This document shows positions 1-10,026 of a stretch of DNA of 64,000 nucleotides, piece after piece. Within the stretch, counting starts at the first letter, position 1, and each line of letters begins with the position of its first letter. This stretch comes from Azoarcus olearius. Its GTDB lineage: Bacteria; Pseudomonadota; Gammaproteobacteria; Burkholderiales; Rhodocyclaceae. The stretch lies in the NCBI RefSeq assembly GCF_001682385.1, contig NZ_CP016210.1:434001-498000 (forward strand), read 5' to 3'. The notes under the pieces are model-generated. The model ran no database searches. It was not told the origin of the DNA and saw only the letters and a list, made by a program, of their open reading frames with translations. Made by a program: the position numbers and the translations under genes.

Positions 1-557
1 TCACCGCGGGCGACCGCTTCATCGCCGGCGGGCTGGAATGGCAGGCGCTCCCCGCCGCAGGCCACGACATGGACGCGCTCGCGTTCTACAACGCGGAACG
101 CCGCATCCTGGTGTCGGGCGATGCGCTGTGGCGCGACGGCTTCGGCATCCTGTTCGCCGACGTGCTCGGCCGCGGCGATGCCCTCGGCGCGGCGCGCGAA
201 ACGCTCGAAGCCTTCGGCCGGCTTGCGGTCGACGTGGTGATTCCGGGGCACGGCGCACCCTTCGCCGACGTCGATGGCGCGCTCGAACGCGCCTTTGCGC
301 GCCTTGCCGCGTTCGAGGCCGACGGCGCCCGGATGGCGCGCAACGCGATCCGCGCCTGCATCACCTTCCGCCTGCTCGAACACCGGCGCCTCGCGCTCGA
401 CGACCTCGCCGCCCATCTCGACGCCACCCCGCTGTACCGCAGCGCGAACGCGCGCTTCCTCGGTCTGGAGGCGCAGGCGCTCGCCGACTGGCTGGTGGCC
501 GAACTGCTGCGCGCCGGCGTGGCGCGGCGTGAAGGTGAAACGCTGGTACCGGCCTGA
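1..557 (+). CDS. Metallo-beta-lactamase fold hydrolase, C-terminal part (5' end outside window)
   Basis: The reading frame is open from the first bases (codons begin at base 3) to TGA at 555-557, giving about 184 residues of a longer protein. Visible MBL-fold elements are a GHDMD stretch, an SGDALW motif (metal-binding Asp) and a late PGHG motif (metal-binding His), followed by an all-alpha C-terminal region that resembles a winged-helix tail seen in many hydroxyacylglutathione-hydrolase-like proteins. The N-terminal HxHxDH motif would lie upstream of the window, so catalytic completeness cannot be judged. Substrate is unknown; glyoxalase II-like or other thioester hydrolase activity is possible. 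A 72-base gap separates it from rapZ. Confidence 0.75.
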   Translation, partial: TAGDRFIAGGLEWQALPAAGHDMDALAFYNAERRILVSGDALWRDGFGILFADVLGRGDALGAARETLEAFGRLAVDVVIPGHGAPFADVDGALERAFARLAAFEADGARMARNAIRACITFRLLEHRRLALDDLAAHLDATPLYRSANARFLGLEAQALADWLVAELLRAGVARREGETLVPA

Positions 558-629
558 GCCCGCGTGGCGGACTGCCCGCGACGGTGCGCTCGCGCTATAG
601 TTGGTAACACTTCTCGTTAGCGCGCAGCC

Positions 630-1508
630 ATGCAGATCGTACTCATCAGCGGCCTTTCCGGGTCGGGCAAGAGCATCGCCCTCCACGTGCTGGAGGACGC
701 CGGCTACTACGTCGTCGACAACCTGCCTTCGGCCCTGCTGCTGCAGCTGGTGCTGCACCTGCGCGGGGCCGGCTATCAGCGCGTCGCGGTGGCGGTGGAC
801 ATGCGTTCCGGCAGCAGCATCGCCGCGCTGCCGGAGCAGGTGGAGTCGCTGCGCGGCATGGTGGACGACCTGCGCTTCATCTTCCTCGAGGCGCGCGACG
901 ACACCTTGATCGCGCGCTTCTCCGAAACCCGCCGCCGTCATCCGCTCGCCGACGAGAACGTGTCGCTCGACGAGGCGATCCAGCGCGAGCGCGACGCGCT
1001 CGCCAGCGTGGCCGAACTCGGTCACCGCATGGACACCAGCGACATCCACGCCAACACGCTGCGCGCCTGGATCAAGGATTTCATCGGCGCCGCCGCCAGC
1101 GAAGGGCTGACGCTGATGTTCCAGTCCTTCGGCTTCAAGTACGGCATCCCGCTCGACGCCGACCTGGTATTCGACGTGCGCTGCCTGCCCAATCCGTACT
1201 ACGACCCGCTGCTGCGGCCGCTCACCGGGCGCGACCAGGGCGTCATCGACTACCTCGAGAAAGTGCCGGAAGTCGGGCGCATGGCCGAGGACATCCGCCG
1301 CTTCGTCGCCGACTGGCTGCCGGCCTACATGCGCGACAACCGCAGCTATCTCACCGTGGCGATCGGCTGTACCGGGGGCCAGCACCGTTCGGTGTACATG
1401 GCGGAATGGCTCGCGCGCCGCTTCGCGGACCGCGTGCGCGTGATCGTGCGCCACCGTTCCGCGGCGCGGCGGGTGCAGGATGCACCGCCGGCTGCGTCCG
1501 GCAAGTGA
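630..1508 (+). CDS. rapZ: RNase adapter protein RapZ
   Basis: A 292-residue protein, the normal length for RapZ (YvcJ family). The P-loop GLSGSGKS lies at residues 8-15, and a VVDNLP motif follows as in the family. The C-terminal domain contains the conserved [12 protein letters not shown] segment, which forms the regulatory-RNA and glucosamine-6-phosphate sensing part in E. coli RapZ. In enterobacteria RapZ delivers the sRNA GlmZ to RNase E; in Betaproteobacteria the RNA target is not established, and only nucleotide binding can be assumed. A TATAGT box at about 596-601 may be part of its promoter. Its stop codon overlaps the GTG start of the next gene, which suggests translational coupling. 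Confidence 0.93.
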   Translation: MQIVLISGLSGSGKSIALHVLEDAGYYVVDNLPSALLLQLVLHLRGAGYQRVAVAVDMRSGSSIAALPEQVESLRGMVDDLRFIFLEARDDTLIARFSETRRRHPLADENVSLDEAIQRERDALASVAELGHRMDTSDIHANTLRAWIKDFIGAAASEGLTLMFQSFGFKYGIPLDADLVFDVRCLPNPYYDPLLRPLTGRDQGVIDYLEKVPEVGRMAEDIRRFVADWLPAYMRDNRSYLTVAIGCTGGQHRSVYMAEWLARRFADRVRVIVRHRSAARRVQDAPPAASGK

Positions 1509-1900
1509 GACTGGCGGGCGACGCGCGCGCCTGGCTGGCGCTGTTGCGTCCGGGCGACGTGCTGGTGGCCGCGCTCGGACTGCTGGCCTGCGCCGGCTCG
1601 GTGGTGGCGCTGTGGCGCGGCGGCGCGCCCGATGGGGCGGTGATCCGCGCCGGCGGCAAGGTGTTTGCCGAGGTGGACCTGCGCCAGCCGCGCATCATCG
1701 ACGTGCCGGGCCCGATCGGCACCACCCGGATCGAGATCGCCCCCGGCCGGGCGCGCGTTGCGGCCGATCCCGGCCCGCGCCAGTACTGCGTGCGCCAGGG
1801 CTGGCTGTCGCGCGCCGGGGCGGTGGCGATCTGCGCGCCCAATGAAGTCAGCCTCGCCCTCACCGGGCGGGGGGCGGACTATGACTCCCTCAACTATTGA
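1505..1900 (+). CDS. NusG domain II-containing membrane-anchored protein
   Basis: The GTG start at 1505 overlaps the rapZ stop (GTGA), giving 131 residues. One hydrophobic segment near residues 18-38 is followed by a periplasmic domain with the pattern of the NusG-II family: a hydrophobic strand-rich region, a conserved GPIG turn, then C-V-R-Q-GW and a second Cys in the ICAPNE segment. These proteins usually sit beside Gx-transporter or ApbE/Rnf-type genes, as here, but their biochemical role is unknown. The two Cys residues could form a disulfide. The 3' end overlaps the next gene by 20 bases. An upstream ATG at 1406 in the same frame lies inside rapZ and is less likely. Confidence 0.75.
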   Translation: MRLAGDARAWLALLRPGDVLVAALGLLACAGSVVALWRGGAPDGAVIRAGGKVFAEVDLRQPRIIDVPGPIGTTRIEIAPGRARVAADPGPRQYCVRQGWLSRAGAVAICAPNEVSLALTGRGADYDSLNY

Positions 1901-2423
1901 GCTGGTGCCGAGCGCGGAGGACCGCCGCGTGGCGCGCCACGCCGCCGCCGCCATCGTGCTGACCGTGGCCGAGGCGGCGATCCCGCTGCCGCTGCCGGGT
2001 GTCAAACCGGGGCTCGCCAACATCGTCACGCTGATCGTGCTGGCGCGCTGGGGCTGGCGCGAGGCGGTTTGGGTGGCGCTGCTTCGGGTGGGGGCGGGCA
2101 GCCTGCTGCTCGGGCAGTTCCTCGCGCCGGGCTTCTTCCTGAGCCTGTCGGGGGCGTTGGCGAGCCTGCTGACGCTGGGGGTGGCGATGCATTTGCCGCG
2201 GCGCTGGTTCGGCCCGGTCAGCCAGAGCATCCTCGCCGCCTTCGCCCACATCGGCGCCCAACTGGTGGTGGCGCGGCTGTGGCTGGTGCCGCACGACGGC
2301 GTGTTCTACCTGACTCCAGTGTTTGCCGCCGCGGCGGTGGTGTTCGGCACCATCAACGGTCTGGTGGCGGCGCGTTTGCTTACTGAACTGAACGCCGCCG
2401 ACAGCACCCGCTCCGCGGCCTGA
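1881..2423 (+). CDS. Gx transporter family protein (heptaprenyl diphosphate synthase component I-like)
   Basis: A 180-residue, strongly hydrophobic protein with about five membrane segments and the LPGVKPGLANI signature near the N-terminus that marks the Gx transporter / HepST component I family (COG4769). Despite the family name, Gram-negative members resemble S-components of ECF transporters and are probably membrane transport proteins, not prenyl synthases. The ATG at 1881 overlaps the upstream NusG-II gene, and the pairing of these two families is common. The substrate is unknown. It ends 7 bases before the convergent cheB gene. Confidence 0.8.
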   Translation: MTPSTIELVPSAEDRRVARHAAAAIVLTVAEAAIPLPLPGVKPGLANIVTLIVLARWGWREAVWVALLRVGAGSLLLGQFLAPGFFLSLSGALASLLTLGVAMHLPRRWFGPVSQSILAAFAHIGAQLVVARLWLVPHDGVFYLTPVFAAAAVVFGTINGLVAARLLTELNAADSTRSAA

Positions 2424-2430
2424 ACCCGCT

Positions 2431-3528
2431 TCAGCCGCGCGCCGACTGCAGGATGGCAGCGGGGATGCGGTCGAGCGGCAGGATCTCGTCGACGCCGCCG
2501 AGCCGGATCGCTTCCTTCGGCATGCCGAACACCACGCAAGTGGATTCGTCCTCCGCCACCGTGCGCGCGCCGGCCTCGCGCATTTCCTTCAGGCCGCGCG
2601 CGCCGTCGTCGCCCATGCCGGTCATGATCACGCCGAGGGCGTTGCGGCCGGCGAACTTGGCGCAGGAGCGGAACAGCACATCCACCGACGGGCGATGGCG
2701 GTTCACCAGCGGGCCATCGACCACTTCCACCGTGTATTGGGCGCCGCTGCGCGCCAGCATCATGTGCTTGCCGCCGGGTGCGATCAGCGCCCGCCCGGGT
2801 ATCACTCGGTCGCCATGGCGCGCCTCGCGCACCTCGATCTTGCACAGGCCGTTGAGGCGTTCGGCGAACATCGCGGTGAAGCGCTCCGGCATGTGCTGCA
2901 CGATGACGATGCCCGGGGAGACCGCCGGCAGCCGGGTCAGCACCGCTTCCAGGGCCTGGGTGCCGCCGGTGGAGGTGCCGATGGCGACGATGCGGTCGGT
3001 GGTGCCGTACATGCCGGCGCCCTGGTGCGCGCTGGCCGGTGCGATCACCGCGTCGGCCGAAAGCTTGGGGCGCACGTCGGCCGCCACCGCGGCGGGCGAG
3101 ACCGCGCGGCCGAGCGCACGCACGTTGGCGCGCGCCGCGGCCTTGATTGCCTGCACGATGTCGTTGGAGGAGTCCTCGAGAAAGTTCTTCAGCCCCATCT
3201 TGGGCTTGGTGATGATCGCCACCGCGCCCGCCGACAGCGCCTCCATGGTCACCTGCGCGCCCTTTTCGGCGAGCGAGGAGCAGATGATCACCGGCGTCGG
3301 CCGCTCGGCCATGATGCGCTTGAGGAAGGTGAGGCCGTCCATGCGCGGCATCTCGATGTCGACCACCAGCACGTCGGGCGCGAGGCTGTTCAGCTTGGCG
3401 AGCGCGAACACCGGGTCCTGCGCGGTGCCGATGACCTCGATCCCCGGGTCGCGGCTGATCGCCTGGCTGACCACTTGGCGCACCAGCGCGGAGTCGTCGA
3501 CGATCATCACCTTGATCTTGTTGCTCAT
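2431..3528 (-). CDS. cheB: Chemotaxis protein-glutamate methylesterase/deamidase CheB
   Basis: A 365-residue CheB. The receiver domain covers about residues 1-125, with the acidic pair D11-D12 and the phospho-acceptor D57 in VVVDIEMP. The C-terminal methylesterase domain shows the catalytic Ser in GTSTGGTQA, the His in QHMP and the Asp in TGMGDDGA, so the catalytic triad is complete. It removes methyl groups from chemoreceptors when phosphorylated by CheA. The linker of about 45 residues rich in Ala is longer than in E. coli. It is the last gene of the operon, 26 bases after cheR, and converges on the Gx transporter gene. Confidence 0.96.
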   Translation of the reverse strand: MSNKIKVMIVDDSALVRQVVSQAISRDPGIEVIGTAQDPVFALAKLNSLAPDVLVVDIEMPRMDGLTFLKRIMAERPTPVIICSSLAEKGAQVTMEALSAGAVAIITKPKMGLKNFLEDSSNDIVQAIKAAARANVRALGRAVSPAAVAADVRPKLSADAVIAPASAHQGAGMYGTTDRIVAIGTSTGGTQALEAVLTRLPAVSPGIVIVQHMPERFTAMFAERLNGLCKIEVREARHGDRVIPGRALIAPGGKHMMLARSGAQYTVEVVDGPLVNRHRPSVDVLFRSCAKFAGRNALGVIMTGMGDDGARGLKEMREAGARTVAEDESTCVVFGMPKEAIRLGGVDEILPLDRIPAAILQSARG

Positions 3529-3554
3529 GGGCGGCTCGCGTTCGGGTTATGCGT

Positions 3555-4379
3555 TCAGCTTGATTGGACGGAGGCCCGTTTATACAGCGTGGGACGCAGC
3601 GAGGCCAGTTCATCGGTAACGCCGTGCAGCGTTTCGGAGTGGCCGACGATGAAGCGGCCGTCCTGCTTGAGGTGCGGCAGCATGTTGGCGATCACCCGCG
3701 CCTTGGTCTCGGTGTCGAAGTAGATCATGACGTTGCGCAGGAAGATCACGTCGAAATGGCCGAGGTTGGGTGCATCCAGCGCCACCAGGTTGAGCTGGCG
3801 GAAGTCGATCCGTTCGCGCAGCTCCGGGCAGATCAGGAAGTTGCCCTGTTGCTCGCGCACCCCCTTCAGGCAGTACTTTTTCAGCAGCGGCTGCGGAATG
3901 CCTTCGGCGCGCTCCAGCGGGTACAGGCCCGCGCGGGCGCGCTCCAGCACGGTCATGCTGATGTCGGAGGCGACGATCTCCCACGATGTCGACAGCCCCA
4001 GCGTCTCGGCCAGCACCAGCGCCATCGTATAGGGCTCCTCGCCCGACGAGCAGGCACCGCTCCAGATGCGGAACGGCGCGCCGCCCTTGCGGCTCGCGGC
4101 GAACTCGCGCAGGAACTCGAAATGCGCCGGCTCGCGGAAGAAATAGGTTTCGTTGGTGGTCAGCAGGTCCACCATGGTCTGCAACTCGTCCGGGTGCGTG
4201 CCGCTCGCCAGCAGCCGGTAGTAGTCGCCGAAGCTCGCAAGGTCGTAGTGGCGCAGCCGCTTGCCGAGGCGGCCGACCATCAGCACCTTCTTGGCATCCG
4301 ACATGCTGATGCCGGCCAGGCGGTAGATGAGGCGCTGGAACAGCGCGAATTCGCGGTCGGTGATTCCGGGGTTGTCCAT
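3555..4379 (-). CDS. cheR: Chemotaxis protein methyltransferase CheR
   Basis: A 274-residue protein, the usual length for CheR. The N-terminal helical domain (about residues 1-85) contains TNETYFFREPAHF, and the SAM-binding domain contains the GACSSGEEPYTMA motif and the FRNVMIYF motif typical of CheR. It transfers methyl groups from SAM to receptor glutamates. The ATG at 4379 (MDNPGITDREF) is chosen because it aligns with the family start; the frame remains open upstream but overlaps cheD. The gene starts 5 bases after the cheD stop, in the chemotaxis operon. Confidence 0.95.
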   Translation of the reverse strand: MDNPGITDREFALFQRLIYRLAGISMSDAKKVLMVGRLGKRLRHYDLASFGDYYRLLASGTHPDELQTMVDLLTTNETYFFREPAHFEFLREFAASRKGGAPFRIWSGACSSGEEPYTMALVLAETLGLSTSWEIVASDISMTVLERARAGLYPLERAEGIPQPLLKKYCLKGVREQQGNFLICPELRERIDFRQLNLVALDAPNLGHFDVIFLRNVMIYFDTETKARVIANMLPHLKQDGRFIVGHSETLHGVTDELASLRPTLYKRASVQSS

Positions 4380-4384
4380 GGCCG

Positions 4385-4975
4385 TCAGAACAGTTCGATG
4401 TTGCCCTTGGGCGGCTTGCGCTGCAGCGAGGCGGCGTAGTCGGCTTCCTCGCGCGCGATCTGCTCCACCGTGGTCATCGTCGTCGGCATGCGCTTGCACC
4501 ACGCGGTGCCGGTCGCGGGTATGAACAGCAGCTTGCGCGACCACGGGCCGAGGAAGTCTTCCGCCTGCAGCGAGATACCCTCGCGCGTCAGCCACTCGCG
4601 GGCGAATGCGGCGTTGCGCTCGCCGATGCCGGCGTTGGTCATGCCGTGGATGATGGTGCCGCCGCCAAAGGCCTTGGCCTGGACGCGATGGCGCACCGCG
4701 CCCTGGTTGAGGAGGCCGTTCAGCAGCGCCTCCATCGCATAGTCGCCCGACAGCAGCATGTCGTCGTCGGCGTGGTGGTCGTTGCGGCGGATGTTGGGCA
4801 GCATGAAGTGGTTCATGCCGCCCACCCGGCTGACCGGGTCGAACATGCACACGGCCACGCAGGAGCCGAGCAGGGTGGAGATCGGGCGCTGGCGGTCCAC
4901 CGCCCATTCGCCGGGGCCGATGTTGCGCGCCAGACGTTCGACTTCCTGCGGCGAGAGTTGGTCCCAATCAGTCAC
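4385..4975 (-). CDS. cheD: Chemoreceptor glutamine deamidase CheD
   Basis: A 196-residue CheD. It has the family landmarks: the LGSCVAVCMFD motif with the catalytic Cys, the conserved GGMNHFMLP His segment, and a KAFGGGTII stretch. It deamidates receptor glutamines and in some species is coupled to the CheC phosphatase, although no cheC is visible here. The protein ends in IELF, the same tetrapeptide that ends the methyl-accepting protein encoded at 10338-11606, which suggests a shared docking signal. It lies between cheW and cheR in the operon. Confidence 0.95.
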   Translation of the reverse strand: MTDWDQLSPQEVERLARNIGPGEWAVDRQRPISTLLGSCVAVCMFDPVSRVGGMNHFMLPNIRRNDHHADDDMLLSGDYAMEALLNGLLNQGAVRHRVQAKAFGGGTIIHGMTNAGIGERNAAFAREWLTREGISLQAEDFLGPWSRKLLFIPATGTAWCKRMPTTMTTVEQIAREEADYAASLQRKPPKGNIELF

Positions 4976-5041
4976 GGTACGGGTGGGGCAGCTGCAGGCG
5001 CCGGCCCTGCGGGAGGGCGCGGCGCGCGGGTGAAGGCGGGG

Positions 5042-5584
5042 TCAGGCGGCGCTGGTCGCGCCGTCCTCGTCGCCCATGCGGGTGAGCATTGCGATCTCTT
5101 CGGTGGAGAGCACGCGCTCGACGTTGAGGATGATGACGAAGCGGCCATCCACCTTGCCCATGCCCTGGATGAAGTCGGCGCGGATCTTGGCGCCGAAGGC
5201 GGGCGGCGGTTCGATGTCGGCACGCGGGATTTCCAGCACTTCGTTGACCGCATCGACGATCACGCCGAGGTCCTGCTTGCCGTCCTCGCCGTCGATCTCG
5301 ACGATGACGATGCAGGTGCGGCGCGAGATGGTGGAGTTCTTGCCGCCGAAGCGCGCCGAGAGGTCGATCACCGGCACCACCGCGCCGCGCAGGTTGATCA
5401 CGCCGCGAATGAAGGACGGCATCATCGGGATCTCGGTCACGTTGCCGAACTCGATGATCTCCTTGACGTTGAGGATGCCGAGCGCGAACACCTCGCCGCC
5501 GAGGCTGAAGGTGAGGTATTGCTGCGGCCCGTCGTCCTGCGGGCTGCCGGACTTGCGTTGGCCGCTGGCCACAATCTGGTTCAT
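5042..5584 (-). CDS. cheW: Chemotaxis coupling protein CheW
   Basis: A 180-residue single CheW domain. Recognisable parts are the LTFSLGGEVFALGI start of the fold, VKEIIE, the conserved NLRGAVVPVIDL core and the VDAVNEVLEI stretch. It bridges receptors and CheA in signalling arrays. The N-terminal 25 residues are a polar extension. It lies 21 bases downstream of the poly-HAMP receptor gene, so receptor and coupling protein are probably co-translated from the same message. Confidence 0.95.
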   Translation of the reverse strand: MNQIVASGQRKSGSPQDDGPQQYLTFSLGGEVFALGILNVKEIIEFGNVTEIPMMPSFIRGVINLRGAVVPVIDLSARFGGKNSTISRRTCIVIVEIDGEDGKQDLGVIVDAVNEVLEIPRADIEPPPAFGAKIRADFIQGMGKVDGRFVIILNVERVLSTEEIAMLTRMGDEDGATSAA

Positions 5585-5605
5585 GGTCTGCGCTCCCGGC
5601 GTGGA

Positions 5606-7780
5606 TCAGAATCGTTCGAAGTCGGCTTCGGAGAAGCTTACCGGCTTCCGGCTGGCACGGGGCGCGGGCGTCGCCGCGGCGCGCGCCGGCGCTTTCCTGG
5701 CGGAGGCGGTGGCGATCACCGCCGCGGCCCCGGCGCCGTCGCCGACGCTGAAGAAGCCCATGAGCTGCTGGAGCTGTCCGGCCTGTCCGCCCAGTTCTTC
5801 GGCGGTGGCGGCGAGTTCTTCGGAGGCGGAGGCGTTCTGCTGGGTGGCCTTGTTGAGCTGGCCCATGGCGTGGTTGATCTGGACGACGCCGGCCGACTGC
5901 TCCTGACTGGCCGAGGCGATTTCCTGGACGAGGTCGGAGGTCTTGCGGATCGAAGGCACCATCTCGCCCAGCAGCGCGCCGGCGCGCTCGGCGAGGGTGA
6001 CCGAATTGCCGGCGAGCTGGCCGATCTCCTGGGCGGCGACCTGGCTGCGCTCGGCGAGCTTGCGCACCTCGGCGGCGACGACGGCGAAGCCCTTGCCGTG
6101 CTCGCCGGCACGGGCGGCCTCGATGGCGGCGTTGAGCGCGAGCAGGTTGGTCTGGTAGGCGATGTCGTCGATGATGCCGATCTTGCCGGCGATGTTCTTC
6201 ATCGCCTCGACGGTGTTGCGCACCGCCTCGCCGCCCTCGGCCGCCTCGGTGGCGGACTTGGTGGCCATGCCGTCGGTGACCTTGGCGTTCTCGGAGTTCT
6301 GGTTGATGGAGGCGGCGGCCTCCTCGATGGTGGAGGACACCTCCTCGACCGAGGCGGCCTGCTCGGACGAAGCCTGCGACAGGCTCTGCGCGGTGGCCGA
6401 GACCTGGGCGGCGGCGTTCGAGAGCGCGTCGGCGGCGCCGCGCACCTGCTCGATGATCTCGCCGAGCTTGTCGAGCGAGCCATTGACCGCGTCCTGCAGC
6501 ACGCGGAAGTCGCCCGCGTACTCGGCGTGGATCTTCTGGGTGAGGTCGCCCTGCGAGAGCGCGATCATCACGCGCTTGACCTCGTTGATCGGGTCGATCA
6601 CCGCATCGAGGGTGTGATTCACGCCCTCGACGATCTTGCGGTAGTCGCCCTGGTGGCGGCTGGCATCGGCGCGGGTCTCGAGACGCCCCTCGACGGCGGC
6701 CTGGGCGAGCATGGCGGCATCGGCCACCAGCGCGTTGATCGCGTCGATGGCGGTGTTGAGGTTGTTCTTGATGGCGTTGAAGTCGCCGTTGTAGCTGTCG
6801 GCGATCTTCGGCGGGATGGCGCCCTTGGCGATGCGGTCGACGTAGTCGGCCGCCACGTTCAGCGGCCCGATCACCGCGTCCAGCGTACCGTTCACGCCTT
6901 CCACGATGCGGCGGAAGTCGCCCTGGTGGCGGGCGGCGTCGGCGCGCGTGGCGAGGCGGCCTTCCACCGCCGCGGTGGCGAGCACGGCAGCGTCGTCGAT
7001 CATGGTGCGCACGCTGGCCTGCACGCTGGCGACTGCGCGCACGACTTCGCCGACCTCGTCCCTGGCGGTGGATTCGAGCACGAACTTGAAGTCGCCGGCG
7101 GCCATCTTGCGCGCTGCGCCCAGCACCTCGTCGATCGGGCGGGTGATCGAGCGGGTGACGAAGACCGCGAACCCGAGCGCGAGCAGCACCGCGGCCACCG
7201 CGAGCGCGCCGATCAGCGTCTCTGTGCTGTTGGCCAGCGCGCTGGCGTCCTGACCGAAATCGGTCATCCGCTTGGCCTGGAAGTCGATCATTTCGTTGAC
7301 GTTGGCGATGTAGGCGGCCTGTGTGCTGCGCACGCTGGTGATCAGCATGTCCACTGCCTGGTCGCGCTGGCCGGCCTTCAGCAGCGCCATGTACTTGTCC
7401 TGTTCGGCGCCGGTGGTGGCGCGGCTTTCCAGGACTTTCTGCAGGAGGCGCTTGCCTTCCGGCAGCACGATGATGCGATCCAGCGTGGCGAAGTCGGCGG
7501 CGGTGTTGCGGCGCGCCTCGGCGATGCGCTCGAACTCGGCGTTGACCGCTTCGGGGTTCTTCACCAGTGCCGCGTTGCGCAGGGCGATCGCCGAGATATT
7601 GACGTTGTCGATGATCCGGTTGGCAATCACGGTTTTGGGATAGGCGTCGTCGACCACCTGCCGGATGGCCTGGTCGAGCGCGCCCAGCCGCAGCATCGCG
7701 ATTCCGGCGATGACGATCAGCAGCAGCACCGTGACGCCGAAGCCGAGACCGAGACGGATGCCGATTTTCAGGTTCTTCAT
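5606..7780 (-). CDS. Methyl-accepting chemotaxis protein with tandem HAMP-like modules
   Basis: A 724-residue receptor. The start at 7780 (MKNLKIG) is preferred to the ATG four codons upstream because a GGAGGCAAC ribosome binding site lies just before it. Order of parts: TM1 at about residues 8-30, a periplasmic four-helix bundle, TM2 at about 190-210, a canonical HAMP, then a duplicated module of about 90 residues in which [25 protein letters not shown] is repeated, a further HAMP, and the signalling domain with the conserved hairpin tip of cytoplasmic MCP domains. The C-terminus, after a basic Ala/Pro linker, is DFERF, which fits the x-aromatic-x-x-aromatic CheR/CheB tether pattern. The ligand is unknown. 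Confidence 0.92.
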   Translation of the reverse strand: MKNLKIGIRLGLGFGVTVLLLIVIAGIAMLRLGALDQAIRQVVDDAYPKTVIANRIIDNVNISAIALRNAALVKNPEAVNAEFERIAEARRNTAADFATLDRIIVLPEGKRLLQKVLESRATTGAEQDKYMALLKAGQRDQAVDMLITSVRSTQAAYIANVNEMIDFQAKRMTDFGQDASALANSTETLIGALAVAAVLLALGFAVFVTRSITRPIDEVLGAARKMAAGDFKFVLESTARDEVGEVVRAVASVQASVRTMIDDAAVLATAAVEGRLATRADAARHQGDFRRIVEGVNGTLDAVIGPLNVAADYVDRIAKGAIPPKIADSYNGDFNAIKNNLNTAIDAINALVADAAMLAQAAVEGRLETRADASRHQGDYRKIVEGVNHTLDAVIDPINEVKRVMIALSQGDLTQKIHAEYAGDFRVLQDAVNGSLDKLGEIIEQVRGAADALSNAAAQVSATAQSLSQASSEQAASVEEVSSTIEEAAASINQNSENAKVTDGMATKSATEAAEGGEAVRNTVEAMKNIAGKIGIIDDIAYQTNLLALNAAIEAARAGEHGKGFAVVAAEVRKLAERSQVAAQEIGQLAGNSVTLAERAGALLGEMVPSIRKTSDLVQEIASASQEQSAGVVQINHAMGQLNKATQQNASASEELAATAEELGGQAGQLQQLMGFFSVGDGAGAAAVIATASARKAPARAAATPAPRASRKPVSFSEADFERF

Positions 7781-7817
7781 TGTTGCCTCCAAGCAACCGG
7801 TGCTGGGGTAGGTGGGT

Positions 7818-10013
7818 TCAGTCGAGTGAGGCGGCGAGTGCGCGCGGCGGCTGCATGCCGTGCGCCTCGCGGTTGGCGCAGCGCTGGACCAGCGCCTGCA
7901 CGTCGAGGATCAGTGCGACCTCGCCGCTGCCGAGGATGGTGGAGCCGCCGATGCCCTTGATGTGGCGGAAGATCGCGCCGAGCGGCTTGATGACGGTCTG
8001 GAATTCGCCCATCAGCTGGTCGACCACGATGCCGGCCTTGACGCCGGCGTACTGCACGACGACGACGTTCTGCCGCGGCGGCGCTTCGCCCGCGACCTCG
8101 AACATCTCGCGCAGCCGCACGAAGGGCAGCACCTCGCCGCGCAGGTTGATGTAGTCGCGCTCGCCGGCGTCCTGGTTGAGTTCGATGCACTCGACTACGG
8201 TGTCGAGCGGAATCACGTAGGCCGCGCGGCCCACGCCGACTAGGAAGCCGTCGATGATGGCCAGCGTCAGCGGCAGGCGGATCGCGAAGCGCGAGCCCTG
8301 GCCTTCGACCGAGCTGACCTCGACGGTGCCGCGCAGGCTCTGGATGTTGCGGCGGACCACGTCCATGCCCACGCCGCGCCCGGACAGATTGCTGACCTGG
8401 GCGGCAGTGGAGAAGCCAGCCTCGAAGATCAGGTTGTAGATTTCGGCGTCGGAAAGCTGCTGGCCCGCCTGCACCAGTCCGCGCTCGACAGCCTTGGCGA
8501 CGATGCGCTCGCGCTTGAGGCCGCCGCCATCGTCGGCGACCTCGATGATGATGCTGCCGGAGTCGTGATAGGCGTTGAGTTCCAGCCGGCCGCGCGCGGG
8601 CTTGCCGTTGGCGACGCGCACCTCGGGGGCCTCGATGCCGTGGTCCATCGCGTTGCGCACCAGGTGCATCAGCGGATCGCCGATCTTCTCCACCATCGAC
8701 TTGTCGAGTTCGGTCTCGCCGCCGGAAATCGCCAGCTCGATGTCCTTGCCGAGTTCCTTGGAAACGTCGCGCACCACGCGGTTGAAGCGGTTGAAGGTCT
8801 CGCCGATCTGCACCATGCGCAGCTGCAGCGCGGCATCGCGGATGCTCTCGACCAGGCGCCCGGTCAGCGAGGTGGCCTCGACCAGTTCGGACAGGCCGCT
8901 CTTGCCCGCCAGCAGGTTGACGCTGGCACCGGCGATGACGAGTTCGCCGACGAGGTCGATCAGCTTGTCGAGCTTGTCGGCCTGGATACGGATCAGGCGC
9001 GCCTCGGCGGCCTTCTTGTCACTGACCTGCTTCTGCTTGACGACTGCGGCTTCCACCAGTTCGGGCTGCACCACGTGCTGCTCGACGAGGATCTCGCCGA
9101 TCGGCGCGGTGATCTCTTCGGCGGCACCGTCCTCGTGCGGTGGATGCTGGGTGCGCAGCCCGTCATCGAGTTCGGCCTGGGTCAGCGCGCCGACGCGGAC
9201 GAGGATTTCGCCCAGCCGCATGTTGTCCTCGGGCAGCGCCTTGATCATCTCGAGGTAGTCGTGCAGCCGGCTGTGCGGCGGCAGGATGTGCAGCGTGCAG
9301 TCGTCGCGGACGAAGTCGAACACGCGCTCGATCGCGGCCTTGTCGGCGCTGGAGGCGAAGCTGATCTCGAAGCCGAGATAGCAGTTCTCGGCGTCCATCT
9401 CGTCGGCCGGCGGCATTGCGTCGGCCAGGGTTTCGATCCGCACGATGGTGCCGAGCGTGGCGAGGTAGCGCAGGAAGGACAGCGGGTCCATGCCGTTCTT
9501 CAGCACGTCGGGGCCGAAGCGCAGCGAGATGTGCCAGCAGTCGGTATCGACCACGCCGCCGCCGCTCACTTCCACCGCCGCGGCCGGGGCCGGGGCGGGA
9601 TGCGGGCTCGCGCCGTGGGCGCCGCCGTCCAGCCAGTCGCGCTGCAGGCGTGCGAGCAGCGCATCGCCTTCGGCGGCAAGGTCGGCATCGGGCGCGCTGG
9701 CACCCGCTTCGAGCACGCCGAGCAGGTTGCCGATGTGGTCGCCGCAGGCCAGCAGCAGCGCGGCGAGGTCGCCGTTGAGCTTGATTTCGCCGTTGCGCAG
9801 CTTGTCGAGCACGTTTTCGACCACGTGGGTGAAGGCGACGATGAAGTCGCATTCCACCACCCCGGCGCCGCCCTTGATGGTGTGCGCCGAGCGGAACACC
9901 GCGTTCAGGGTGTCGCTGTCGTCAGGTGCGTCCTCGAGCTGCAGCAGCGCGGCTTCCAGCGCGGCGAGCTGCTCGCGGCTCTCGGTGACGAAGACGGAGA
10001 TGATTTCGTCCAT
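7818..10013 (-). CDS. cheA: Chemotaxis histidine kinase CheA with an MshEN-like insert
   Basis: A 731-residue CheA. The HPt domain has H44 in SAHTIKGGA; a divergent regulatory region follows, then a dimerisation helix pair near [13 protein letters not shown], the ATPase domain with [11 protein letters not shown] (N box), DDGGG and GRGVGMDVV, and a C-terminal CheW-like regulatory domain. Residues 266-289 match the RLGxxLVxxG...L...L..Q motif of MshEN c-di-GMP-binding domains, and residues 304-327 form a degenerate second copy, an unusual arrangement for CheA. It phosphorylates CheY (11614-11979) and CheB. It lies between a STAS gene and the receptor gene in the chemotaxis operon. Confidence 0.94.
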   Translation of the reverse strand: MDEIISVFVTESREQLAALEAALLQLEDAPDDSDTLNAVFRSAHTIKGGAGVVECDFIVAFTHVVENVLDKLRNGEIKLNGDLAALLLACGDHIGNLLGVLEAGASAPDADLAAEGDALLARLQRDWLDGGAHGASPHPAPAPAAAVEVSGGGVVDTDCWHISLRFGPDVLKNGMDPLSFLRYLATLGTIVRIETLADAMPPADEMDAENCYLGFEISFASSADKAAIERVFDFVRDDCTLHILPPHSRLHDYLEMIKALPEDNMRLGEILVRVGALTQAELDDGLRTQHPPHEDGAAEEITAPIGEILVEQHVVQPELVEAAVVKQKQVSDKKAAEARLIRIQADKLDKLIDLVGELVIAGASVNLLAGKSGLSELVEATSLTGRLVESIRDAALQLRMVQIGETFNRFNRVVRDVSKELGKDIELAISGGETELDKSMVEKIGDPLMHLVRNAMDHGIEAPEVRVANGKPARGRLELNAYHDSGSIIIEVADDGGGLKRERIVAKAVERGLVQAGQQLSDAEIYNLIFEAGFSTAAQVSNLSGRGVGMDVVRRNIQSLRGTVEVSSVEGQGSRFAIRLPLTLAIIDGFLVGVGRAAYVIPLDTVVECIELNQDAGERDYINLRGEVLPFVRLREMFEVAGEAPPRQNVVVVQYAGVKAGIVVDQLMGEFQTVIKPLGAIFRHIKGIGGSTILGSGEVALILDVQALVQRCANREAHGMQPPRALAASLD

Positions 10014-10026
10014 GGGGTCTGCCGGC

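Noticed and set aside
4646-7960. Very long open frame of about 1100 codons antisense to cheD, cheW and the poly-HAMP receptor gene
   Set aside because: It is rich in Gly, Ala, Asp, His and Arg without recognisable domains and lies exactly opposite genes with clear motifs. GC-rich DNA with strong third-position bias produces such antisense frames.
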